This document shows, in pieces, positions 1 through 6,062 of a stretch of DNA of 8,776 nt. The translations under genes were made by a program, and so were the position numbers. This DNA is from an uncultured Cellvibrio sp. (lineage in GTDB: Bacteria; Pseudomonadota; Gammaproteobacteria; Pseudomonadales; Cellvibrionaceae): assembly GCA_946482345.1 (NCBI GenBank), contig CAMLRJ010000112.1, positions 1-8,776 on the forward strand, given 5' to 3'. Numbering within the stretch: position 1 is the stretch's first letter; the number at the start of each line of letters is the position of its first letter. The notes below the pieces were generated by a model. The model searched no databases, was not told the DNA's origin, and was given only the letters and a program-made list of their open reading frames with translations.

Positions 1-138
1 CCACCCAAGGGACAGCCCGCCATGAAGTCCTATCTGGACTTCAACACCAGCTGGCCGCTCAATTCCTGGCAGATAACCGAAAACCACAATGATTATCAGG
101 TTGCGTACATTCGTTTGTTATCCAAATTTGCGAATTAA
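1..138 (+). CDS. 3' end of an unrecognised gene (partial)
   Basis: The frame starting at base 1 is open for 45 codons and ends in TAA at 136-138. The visible C-terminus contains SYLDFNTSWPLNSWQ and ends LLSKFAN. I do not recognise the family. The reading is supported by the strong hairpin terminator that begins 11 bases after the stop. The start lies upstream of the window, so neither length nor function can be given. Confidence 0.6.
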   Translation, partial: PPKGQPAMKSYLDFNTSWPLNSWQITENHNDYQVAYIRLLSKFAN

Positions 139-148
139 AGAGATTGAA

Positions 149-194
149 TTTTCCCAATAAAAAACCAGCAATCGCTGGTTTTTTATTGGGAAAA
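149..194. terminator. Bidirectional Rho-independent terminator, perfect 21-bp hairpin
   Basis: Bases 149-169 pair perfectly with 174-194 around the 4-base loop AATC. The GC-rich core is CCAGC/GCTGG. Because the flanking arm is an A-tract on one side and a T-tract on the other, an RNA made from either strand ends in a U-rich run. It closes the gene ending at 138. No minus-strand gene reaches it within this window, so the reverse function is only potential. Confidence 0.9.
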
Positions 195-472
195 AATTCG
201 TTTCAATATGATCATCAATTTATATCCCGGATCCTCCGCATGGCATAATTCCCCGCATTAAAAAATTGACACTCAGTCAGTTCAAAATATCGGAGTCAAT
301 CAAAGAGCCAGTAAATTGGCATGGCATTTTTGCAGATATTTAGATATAAAAATTCCCACATCTAAAAATGTATCCCCCCAAATTAAATCGCTATATGGAC
401 GAAAAAAATTACGCAAAGTAAAAGTTTTAATCTAGGGTCAAAAGGAGTGTTAATTGTAAACGGGAATAATTT
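195..472 (+). promoter_or_regulatory. AT-rich leader region upstream of the TraF-like gene
   Basis: This 278-bp stretch has no convincing ORF. It holds a perfect -35-like TTGACA at 266-271, but the best -10 after it is weak (TATCGG at 288-293, 16-bp spacer). A second option is TATAAA at 345-350 without a good -35. A 7-bp inverted repeat, TTTAGAT (339-345) and ATCTAAA (360-366), overlaps that second -10. The 9-mer GCATGGCAT occurs at 238-246 and again at 319-327. A good Shine-Dalgarno-like AAAGGAG at 441-447 lies about 25 bases from the ATG, too far for normal use. The exact promoter is not settled. Confidence 0.35.
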
Positions 473-1819
473 ATGTGTATCAGTCAACAAAAAAAATATG
501 GCCAAAGGAAAGTTATTTTTTTTGCGTTAACCGGTTTGTTAAGTTTTGCACTACCAGGCATCGCGGGGCAGTCTTACGTACTCAATGGCTCTTCTCTGAC
601 AACGGGGCCAGGCTCTTCAGAACATTCGTTACATGCGGGCAGTTTTAATCCTGCTATGTCCAGCTTGATGATTGATGAAGATGAAAAATGGCGCTGGGGT
701 TATTTGCCATCGCTGACAATTAATATTGAATTTGGCGACGTGCAAAATTTTGCCGATGATCTGGAAGAGTTAATCGACATTATTGATGATCCATCACTGG
801 CGACAGATTCTGTTGATGAAACCCTGGCGCGCTTTAATAATTTGCTGCCGATTATGGGTGAAGAAGGTTATATAAAAAATACCGCAAGTCTTCATCTACC
901 TCTCTATGTAAAAAGCGATTTTCTGGGTGGAAGTTTGCAAGCTGATTTTGGTTACGTCGCCCAGATGTCAGGCCGTATTCTGGATGATGTTTTGATTTTT
1001 AATCAGCAAAACGAAACTTTTTCTACCAACACCTCACTCTATTTAAAAAGCGGACAGCAGACGGCTTTTGGTCTTGGTTACAGTCGGCCGATTTTTGAAA
1101 AGTCCAGTGAAGATTCTTCTTCGGGCCAATTGTTTGTGGGTGCAAAAATATCCGCTATTAAATTGGATTTGAGCAAACAAGTGTTTTGGCTTGAAGGCAT
1201 TCAGAATGATGAAGTAGAAGATATTATTCGCGATGAATACGATAAAAATATGGTATCCAATTCCGGAATCAATATTGACATAGGTGCAGTCTGGGATGCG
1301 AATCGCTATCGCGTTGGGTTTACCTTGAGTCATGTGAACAAACCGGAATTTGATTTCAATAGTGTCGGTTTGAACTGTGCTCAGGAAATTCCCGGCAGCA
1401 CTGCAGCAGATAACTGCAATGTGGCGCAATATTTTGTTGAAATAAAACCAAAACTCAAAGCCAAAGAAGTTCACGAAATGACACCTGTGGCTACGGCTGA
1501 TCTGTTGTTTAAATTATCAAAAAAATGGCATATCACCAGCTCGATGGATCTTGCAAGTTACAACGATATAGTGGGTTTTGATAATCAGTATTTTCATTTG
1601 GCAACAAGTTATGAAACCAGCAGTTTCTGGATTCCATCTCCCCGAATCGGCTACACAAAAAATCTCGCAGGTGAAGAGTTAACAAGTCTGAATGCGGGCC
1701 TGACATTTTTTAAGGTGTTTAATCTTGACATCAATTACGGGCAGGAAACGACCGTAGTAGATGGAGACAAGTTTCCGCGTGTATTGGGTGTGGCATTCAG
1801 TTTCGATGAAAAATTTTAG
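473..1819 (+). CDS. TraF_2-like predicted outer-membrane beta-barrel protein
   Basis: This 448-residue secreted protein has a Sec signal peptide: basic n-region (KK, R, K within residues 7-13), hydrophobic core 14-28, probable cleavage after Ala31. The mature start, with a glycine-rich stretch, a SFNPAM motif near residues 57-62 and a LPSL-x(4)-FGD segment, resembles the family annotated as conjugal transfer protein TraF (Pfam TraF_2). The rest is rich in alternating polar/hydrophobic strands, and the protein ends in Phe, as many outer-membrane barrels do. Despite the family name, nothing here points to conjugation. ATG 473 is the only start keeping the signal peptide, since an in-frame TAA lies at 467-469; its ribosome site is poor (GGGA at 462-465). 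It is 26 bp from the following lipoprotein gene, probably in one operon. Family assignment is from memory of the pattern; molecular role is unknown. Confidence 0.7.
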   Translation: MCISQQKKYGQRKVIFFALTGLLSFALPGIAGQSYVLNGSSLTTGPGSSEHSLHAGSFNPAMSSLMIDEDEKWRWGYLPSLTINIEFGDVQNFADDLEELIDIIDDPSLATDSVDETLARFNNLLPIMGEEGYIKNTASLHLPLYVKSDFLGGSLQADFGYVAQMSGRILDDVLIFNQQNETFSTNTSLYLKSGQQTAFGLGYSRPIFEKSSEDSSSGQLFVGAKISAIKLDLSKQVFWLEGIQNDEVEDIIRDEYDKNMVSNSGINIDIGAVWDANRYRVGFTLSHVNKPEFDFNSVGLNCAQEIPGSTAADNCNVAQYFVEIKPKLKAKEVHEMTPVATADLLFKLSKKWHITSSMDLASYNDIVGFDNQYFHLATSYETSSFWIPSPRIGYTKNLAGEELTSLNAGLTFFKVFNLDINYGQETTVVDGDKFPRVLGVAFSFDEKF

Positions 1820-1845
1820 TTGTTAATCAAACAGGTGTTGAAATC

Positions 1846-3528
1846 ATGAAAAATTTTCCAATCACTCTTGCAGCAGGTTTTTCTGTAGTTCTGGCAGGAA
1901 TGACAGGTTGTGGAGGATCGGGCCAGGATGCCGCTGAAAAAAATCCATCAGCAAAAGACGTCAGCTTTTCAGGTGCAGCGGTTGATGGACACATAGCACG
2001 CGCTTTGGTTTTTTTGGATACCAACAACAATGCCACTCGTGATCCATGGGAAGCATTTGCGTTTACCGATAATGATGGCTACTACAGCTATAACCCCTTA
2101 ACGCAAACCAATTACTGTGCGAGTGGTGTCAGCAGCGAACAAGCACAATATTGTTTGCGAACCAACCAAACCACAACATCCGTCATAATAAGAATTGATG
2201 GTGGATATGATGTGTTAACAGGTGAGCCTTTCGAAGGGCAATTAAGCCGCCGTGTAGATGTGGTTAACGATCAGGTGCCTTTCAGTGTAATCAGCCCTAT
2301 TACCACTTTATTGGTTAATGCCTCAGATGCAGAAGTCAGCGCAATTTTGCAATCACTGGATTTAACGTCGGCTGATCTGGATATCGATTACGTTAATTCT
2401 TCCGATGTTGTAAATAGCAAGCTGCTAAATATCGCATTAACCTTGCATAAACTGACCAGCGTTTTATCTGACAGATTAACCGATACCTACAATAAAATTG
2501 GCGATGATTTTGGTACGCCCAATGATGCATCGGCAATAGTTTACGAACAGCTTGCAAAAGAATTAGCGAGTGCGGAAACCTCTTTGGCAGAATTGATTAC
2601 GCCTGAAAAGATAATTGATATTCTGGATACAGCAGAAGAAAGTCTTCGCCAAATATACAAAGACAACGATTATGATTTACCAACAGATATGGGGGTGAGT
2701 CAATTTGAGCGCGTCGCCCAAACAGCGGTGAAAATTCCAGAATTGGTCAATAGTTTGATCCCCGCAGAAAAAGCTAACCAAATGCAAAACGATGTCAGCG
2801 GCGGCGTAAAAGCGGTTGAATCCGTTGTGATTAAAACACTGCAGGAAACTTCAACTGATAACAGCATAGATAATGCTATTGATTTTTTTACCAATAGTAA
2901 TAATCAAAATTTAATTGATTCATTAACTGAAAGTTTGGGTGATGATGACAGTGATTTGTCGTCATTGATCAATCACAACTTTACGAGCGGTATGGATTCA
3001 ACAGAAAGCCTCAGCAGTCTGGTAAAAATTGCAGAAAGCATACAACCTTTTACAGCAATAGGTGGATTTAAAATAAAAGTATCTGATATGGATTTGGGTT
3101 ATGGTCCCGACCAATTGAAGGATCAGGAAGTGGAATTTTATTTTCAAGGTAATAGCAATGCATTAAATGGTTCATTTCAAGCCTGCGTAAAATACATAGA
3201 CGAAGCCAATATCAATGGCACTTTGGGTAAAGGTAATACTCGCGGTGAATTGGTGAAAGGCTATTGGAGTTTGTTAGGTGCCAGCGAAAATAATATTCAA
3301 TCTTACAGTTTATTGTTAACCATTGAATTCCTCGGTGCCAAATACTCAGCCGTGATTAAACCGGCAGAATCCATAATCGTGAATGGTGAAACACATAAAC
3401 AGTATCGTTTTGATAACAACGGAAAATTCATCACCTGGCGCAGCACCGAGGGTATCCGCCCAATCGACAGTGTTCCCAATTCAAGCAAAGAATGTGAGCA
3501 ACGCTTGCCCTCGCGGTTGTGGTTTTAA
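1846..3528 (+). CDS. Large envelope lipoprotein with N-terminal Ca-loop beta-sandwich domain
   Basis: This 560-residue protein begins with a lipoprotein signal peptide with lipobox MTGC; Cys22 would be the lipidated residue, and the following Gly-Gly-Ser favours outer-membrane sorting. Residues about 41-83 form a carboxypeptidase-regulatory/SdrD-B-like module: AVDGHIARALVFLD followed by an acidic loop D-x-N-x-N-x(3)-D-x(2)-E (58-69) that could bind calcium. A TPITT-like stretch (SVISPITTLLV) follows, then a long mostly helical acidic middle, then a C-terminal beta-rich domain from about residue 400. Such proteins are common and uncharacterised in marine and plant-degrading gammaproteobacteria. 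The start has AGGTG 9 bases upstream. Its position directly behind the TraF-like gene suggests the two act together at the outer membrane, perhaps as an exported complex. No enzymatic motif is seen. Confidence 0.8.
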   Translation: MKNFPITLAAGFSVVLAGMTGCGGSGQDAAEKNPSAKDVSFSGAAVDGHIARALVFLDTNNNATRDPWEAFAFTDNDGYYSYNPLTQTNYCASGVSSEQAQYCLRTNQTTTSVIIRIDGGYDVLTGEPFEGQLSRRVDVVNDQVPFSVISPITTLLVNASDAEVSAILQSLDLTSADLDIDYVNSSDVVNSKLLNIALTLHKLTSVLSDRLTDTYNKIGDDFGTPNDASAIVYEQLAKELASAETSLAELITPEKIIDILDTAEESLRQIYKDNDYDLPTDMGVSQFERVAQTAVKIPELVNSLIPAEKANQMQNDVSGGVKAVESVVIKTLQETSTDNSIDNAIDFFTNSNNQNLIDSLTESLGDDDSDLSSLINHNFTSGMDSTESLSSLVKIAESIQPFTAIGGFKIKVSDMDLGYGPDQLKDQEVEFYFQGNSNALNGSFQACVKYIDEANINGTLGKGNTRGELVKGYWSLLGASENNIQSYSLLLTIEFLGAKYSAVIKPAESIIVNGETHKQYRFDNNGKFITWRSTEGIRPIDSVPNSSKECEQRLPSRLWF

Positions 3529-3565
3529 AAGATTTCGGAATTGCGTAACAGGAAAATAAATTAAC

Positions 3566-4165
3566 TCAAGGTTTTGTAATCCGGGTAATGTGCTCGAGAA
3601 CCGATTCAACCACATTCGATGGATAGTAAGTCGGCATCCCGTAGAGACTTACAATAGACAAGGGTGTCTGGTGGCCCAGCAAATATAGAGTTGAAGGGTG
3701 TTTGTGCGTAGAATCCAATGTTGCTGGGAAACGGGCGTTCCCCACTAATTTTGGCAGGCGTTCCGCAACCTGCGGACAATCTCTGAATATCACAAAATAC
3801 TGATAAGCAACCAGCGAGTCCAATTCCTGTCCTGAAGTAAATTTAAACGAGTGGTTTTTTACAGTCACCTCATAATTGCAGGATGAGATGTCGATTGAGT
3901 GCTTGGCGAAGTATCCAATCAGGGTGCGGTTGTCGTCGAGCCACTGGTTTGAATCCGTCCCCTCAGATTGCTTACTGGATCCCTGGATAGTTTGTTGACT
4001 GACAAAAAAATCAGTTTCCTTCGTAACTTCATGGTGAACGATGATTTTGGTGTTTGTTGAAGATACCGCGACTGCAGGAGGATCATTGGCAAGACTGCAA
4101 CTTGACAGTAATGCAGTCAACACTAGTACTGAACAACGAAAATGTTGAAGCACTTTCACACTCAT
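3566..4165 (-). CDS. Small predicted lipoprotein, candidate immunity protein
   Basis: This 199-residue protein has a short basic n-region, a hydrophobic stretch (residues 12-20) and the lipobox LSSC with Cys23 as lipidation site; Ser at +2 predicts outer-membrane anchoring in the periplasm. The mature part has further cysteines (in ISSCNYEV and FRDCPQ) that could form a disulfide, and no motif I recognise. Its ATG overlaps the stop of the upstream transpeptidase-like gene as ATGA (4162-4165), so translation is probably coupled. A lipid-anchored periplasmic protein coupled to a signal-less peptidoglycan-active enzyme is the layout of effector-immunity pairs; that role is inference from context only. 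Alternatively it is an unrelated envelope lipoprotein. It converges on the 560-residue lipoprotein gene, 37 bp away, with no hairpin terminator visible between. Confidence 0.75.
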   Translation of the reverse strand: MSVKVLQHFRCSVLVLTALLSSCSLANDPPAVAVSSTNTKIIVHHEVTKETDFFVSQQTIQGSSKQSEGTDSNQWLDDNRTLIGYFAKHSIDISSCNYEVTVKNHSFKFTSGQELDSLVAYQYFVIFRDCPQVAERLPKLVGNARFPATLDSTHKHPSTLYLLGHQTPLSIVSLYGMPTYYPSNVVESVLEHITRITKP

Positions 4166-4688
4166 ACCTCACTGTCCAGGTTCGACTTGAAATTGGGTGG
4201 ATTATCATATTCGACTTCTACAAACAATTTTCCTGTCTTGACCAGTTCCAGAATTGCATCGTGGCTGTTGGTACGGGTTGAGCCTGAAATACGCTTGATA
4301 TCGTCTTTGAAATTGTCGAAGTTACCGATAATTTCGACACATCCGGCCGATCCCCATCCGCTGTCTCTCAGGTTTTGTGGTCCGGCATGGATTAGAAAAG
4401 AATCCCGAAGTTGAATGGCGCCAGAATAAGGAGAATGGCGATTCTGGGTACCATAGCTGGGATTGTAGTTTTCGGATCATTCCAGTAGGGCATGAATCTC
4501 ACAGCAGGCCATTCCTTGATTTGGGATGCGTTAGTGCTGTCCATGCCTTTGATCACAATTTTGTACACGGGGGTGCGGTAGAGTTCGATCTTGTTATTAT
4601 TGTTTATGTCATCATCCGGATAGGAGCGACTAAGATAGGTGTCTCCGGTTTTTTTATTTGATACTACAATCAAAACACTGTGTGGCAT
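4162..4688 (-). pseudogene. L,D-transpeptidase-like protein, split by a one-base frameshift
   Basis: The first frame starts at ATG 4688, chosen because a strong AGGAGG lies 4 bases upstream, and continues to a stop at 4392. After residue 73 (...YWNDPK) the sense moves to the -1 frame: the continuation reads NYNPSYG, then FLIHAGP, then GWGSAGCVEIIG, and ends in TGA at 4162-4164. One extra A in the A-run on the coding strand (T-run at 4469-4472) would give a continuous 175-residue protein. The rebuilt protein has His101 and Ser114-Ala-Gly-Cys117 (Cys codon at 4339-4341), an H-x(15)-C spacing matching the YkuD L,D-transpeptidase catalytic signature, which cross-links or trims peptidoglycan. There is no signal peptide, so it could reach the periplasm only through a secretion machine such as type VI. 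As written the catalytic half is out of frame, so the gene is inactive unless this is a sequencing error. ATGA-coupled to the lipoprotein gene downstream. Confidence 0.7.
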
Positions 4689-4717
4689 ACGTCCTCCTGC
4701 CAAATGATTCTGAATGC

Positions 4718-4728
4718 AATATATACCA
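4718..4728 (-). promoter_or_regulatory. Possible extended -10 promoter for the transpeptidase-like/lipoprotein pair
   Basis: On the minus strand TGG immediately precedes TATATA (4725-4720), an extended -10 arrangement, about 32 bases upstream of the ATG at 4688. No good -35 box is seen at the proper distance. It is the best candidate in the divergent region but remains weak. Confidence 0.3.
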
Positions 4729-4791
4729 AGTCGATGACTAATAAAAAGCCAGAGATCGACCATCCTCATCTTTCATTCACCAAAAATAAAC

Positions 4792-4820
4792 CTTGCTAAA
4801 AAGTTTCGTTCGACTAGAAT
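4792..4820 (+). promoter_or_regulatory. Sigma-70 promoter of glmR
   Basis: TTGCTA (4792-4797) and TAGAAT (4815-4820) are separated by exactly 17 bp and sit 33 bp upstream of the glmR ATG, leaving a leader of about 25 bases. Both boxes are close to consensus. The -10 box lies between the two arms of the operator-like inverted repeat, which would allow repression. Confidence 0.6.
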
Positions 4821-4839
4821 ATCTTTCGTTTCGAAACTT
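4801..4839. promoter_or_regulatory. Putative GlmR operator (repeat-containing)
   Basis: An 8-bp inverted repeat, AAGTTTCG at 4801-4808 and CGAAACTT at 4832-4839, brackets the -10 box of the glmR promoter. Inside it TTTCGTT occurs twice in the same orientation (4803-4809 and 4824-4830), 21 bp or two helical turns apart. TTTCGTTT-type repeats are typical of DeoR-family operators such as that of AgaR in E. coli. Autorepression by the adjacent regulator is the natural reading, but it is inferred, not shown. Confidence 0.5.
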
Positions 4840-4852
4840 ATGGTAAGGATTT

Positions 4853-5623
4853 ATGACCAAACGTAACACCCAACAGCGCCGTAGAGCCATTATTGAACGC
4901 TTGAACTCCAGTGGAGAGGTGAGCGTTGAGGCTTTGGCGGAGCAGTTTGATACCTCGGAAGTTACGATTCGTAAGGATTTGGCGGCGTTGGAATCCAATG
5001 GTTTGCTGCTTCGTCGCTATGGCGGAGCAGTTCCTGTCCCGCAAGAGCTGATTCAAGACCCTTCTGTCGAAAAAGTTTCACAACGAAAGCAATCGATTGC
5101 CAAAGCCGCTGCCCAGCTGATCCGCGACCATAATCGAATCATTCTCGACAGCGGTAGCTCCACCACCTCCGCCCTTTTGCCCGAGCTCTCACACAAGCAG
5201 GGTTTGGTGGTGATGACTAATTCTTTGAGTATCGCCAACGCCCTGCGTGAACTGGAAAACGAACCCACTATTTTGATGACGGGTGGAACCTGGGACCCAA
5301 AATCCGAAGGTTTTCAGGGACAGTTGGCTGAGCAGATTTTGCGTTCTTACAATTTTGATCAATTTTTTATTGGGGCCGATGGTTTGGATTTGGCGCGCGG
5401 TACGACCACGTTTAATGAACTTTATAGTTTGAGTCGCGTGATGGCAGAAGTCGCGCGCGAAGTGATTGTGATGGCCGAGTCCGACAAAATCGGCCGCAAA
5501 ATTCACAACCTTGAATTGCCTTGGTCGATGATAAAAGTGTTGGTCACTGACGCGGATATTTCGGCGCAGGATAAACAAAAGATTGAGCAACAAGGTGTTC
5601 AGGTTATTTGTGCAGATTGTTAA
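4853..5623 (+). CDS. glmR: DeoR-family amino-sugar regulator GlmR
   Basis: This 256-residue protein has the normal length and two-domain plan of the DeoR family. Residues 7-60 are the winged helix-turn-helix (SVEALAEQFDTSEVTIRKDL, then GLLLRRYGGAV). Residues from about 75 form the sugar-phosphate sensing domain, with the phosphate-binding DSGSSTT at 99-105, TNS at 122-124, TGG at 143-145 and GADG-x(4)-GTT at 174-185. The partner domain thus probably binds a phosphorylated amino sugar such as glucosamine-6-phosphate. In Pseudomonas aeruginosa the equivalent gene upstream of glmS is called glmR, so the name is taken from family plus synteny. AAGGA lies 3 bases before the ATG, a short spacing. 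Unlike in Pseudomonas, a convergent gene lies between it and glmS. It probably represses its own promoter through the repeats at 4801-4839; control of glmS is inferred. Confidence 0.92.
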   Translation: MTKRNTQQRRRAIIERLNSSGEVSVEALAEQFDTSEVTIRKDLAALESNGLLLRRYGGAVPVPQELIQDPSVEKVSQRKQSIAKAAAQLIRDHNRIILDSGSSTTSALLPELSHKQGLVVMTNSLSIANALRELENEPTILMTGGTWDPKSEGFQGQLAEQILRSYNFDQFFIGADGLDLARGTTTFNELYSLSRVMAEVAREVIVMAESDKIGRKIHNLELPWSMIKVLVTDADISAQDKQKIEQQGVQVICADC

Positions 5624-5630
5624 AACCAAA

Positions 5631-5648
5631 GCCCCGCAATGGCGGGGC
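5631..5648. terminator. Hairpin terminator shared by glmR and the convergent small gene
   Basis: GCCCCGC (5631-5637) and GCGGGGC (5642-5648) pair perfectly around the loop AATG. It lies 7 bases after the glmR stop and 5 bases beyond the end of the minus-strand gene. The minus-strand side is followed by a T-rich tail (TTTGGTTTT), the plus side by a weaker one (AATGTTTATTT), so it looks stronger for the minus-strand gene. Confidence 0.8.
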
Positions 5649-5653
5649 AATGT

Positions 5654-5905
5654 TTATTTACAACTGGTAACTGCTTTTCTGGGTGCGCGATCCAGACAAT
5701 ATTGGTAATAAGGATGAGGAACACCTGTGCAAACACTGGCGTCAATTACGTAAGTTGTTGTGCAGTTGGGTTTGGGTTGTGCGTCCTCACAAGCAGCACG
5801 TGGAGTTCCAGACAAAGTGCCGCAAGGATCAGTTGCAAAAGACTGTGAACTTAATGCAGTTGCAGTCATTAAAGACAAACCTAAAACGAGTTTTACTAAT
5901 TTCAT
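5654..5905 (-). CDS. Small secreted cysteine-rich protein of unknown function
   Basis: This 83-residue protein starts at ATG 5905, chosen because GGAGAG lies 7 bases upstream and because this start gives a clean Sec signal peptide: MKLVK n-region, hydrophobic LVLGLSLMTATAL, and probable cleavage after SFA (Ala24). A start 12 codons further upstream is possible but has no ribosome site. The mature part of about 59 residues contains six cysteines (DPCG, AACED, PNCTT, SVCTG, QYCLD, TSCK), an even number that fits three disulfides in the periplasm or outside the cell. It ends SCK. I know no family for it. It sits in a convergent position behind glmR and divergent from glmS, so its promoter shares the region 5906-6062 with that of glmS. 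Confidence 0.75.
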   Translation of the reverse strand: MKLVKLVLGLSLMTATALSSQSFATDPCGTLSGTPRAACEDAQPKPNCTTTYVIDASVCTGVPHPYYQYCLDRAPRKAVTSCK

Positions 5906-6062
5906 TTCAATACTCTCCAGAGTTAAAAGGAATTGCGCCAACGGATTGTTAAACGCGACAGGAGTATTAAAGAAATATGTGCGAGATAAGTGTATCTTGA
6001 TCGAAAATGACAGTTTTGTATTTGATTAATTAATTTTTTATTTTTATCAAAGGAGATAAATT
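5906..6062. promoter_or_regulatory. Divergent regulatory region of glmS and the small secreted gene
   Basis: This 157-bp AT-rich stretch must hold promoters for both genes. For glmS the best -35 is TTGATC at 5997-6002, but no near-consensus -10 follows at the right spacing. A T-rich run follows at about 6028-6046, then the ribosome site AAGGAG at 6050-6055, 7 bases before the ATG. No copy of the TTTCGTT element of the glmR promoter is present, and nothing resembles the glmS ribozyme of Firmicutes. Confidence 0.4.

Noticed and set aside
1043..1474. Minus-strand open frame of 143 codons inside the TraF-like gene
   Set aside because: It lies wholly inside a gene with a signal peptide and coherent composition, has no ribosome site and is rich in Phe/Ile/Lys runs typical of antisense translation.
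473..1819. Evidence for a conjugative element from the TraF name
   Set aside because: No other transfer, relaxase or pilus gene is visible, and the TraF_2 family occurs widely on chromosomes without conjugation genes.
4462..4480. Programmed -1 frameshift in the transpeptidase-like gene
   Set aside because: The shift site CCG-AAA-ACT is not a classical X-XXY-YYZ slippery heptamer and I see no clear stimulatory hairpin just downstream; a one-base indel or sequencing error is simpler.
4054..4661. Plus-strand open frames of 75-94 codons opposite the lipoprotein and transpeptidase-like genes
   Set aside because: They are antisense shadows of the minus-strand pair, which has the AGGAGG site, catalytic motif, ATGA overlap and lipobox.
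4689..4769. Longer N-terminus for the transpeptidase-like gene starting at 4769
   Set aside because: A strong AGGAGG sits directly before ATG 4688, and the extra 27 residues show no family feature.
5189..5650. Minus-strand open frame of 153 codons across glmR
   Set aside because: It is antisense to a clear DeoR-family protein and also crosses the hairpin terminator; it shows no domain or start signal.
5891..5917. A DeoR-type operator (TTTCATTTC) near the start of the small secreted gene
   Set aside because: The match is short, coincides with the start codon and lacks the second copy and inverted arms seen ahead of glmR.
5639..6029. Plus-strand open frames of 69-89 codons between glmR and glmS
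   Set aside because: They run antisense to the small secreted gene, which has its own ribosome site, signal peptide and terminator.
5906..6062. glmS ribozyme/riboswitch upstream of glmS
   Set aside because: The 157-bp region is AT-rich without the conserved ribozyme core, and this control is known from Gram-positive bacteria, not gammaproteobacteria.
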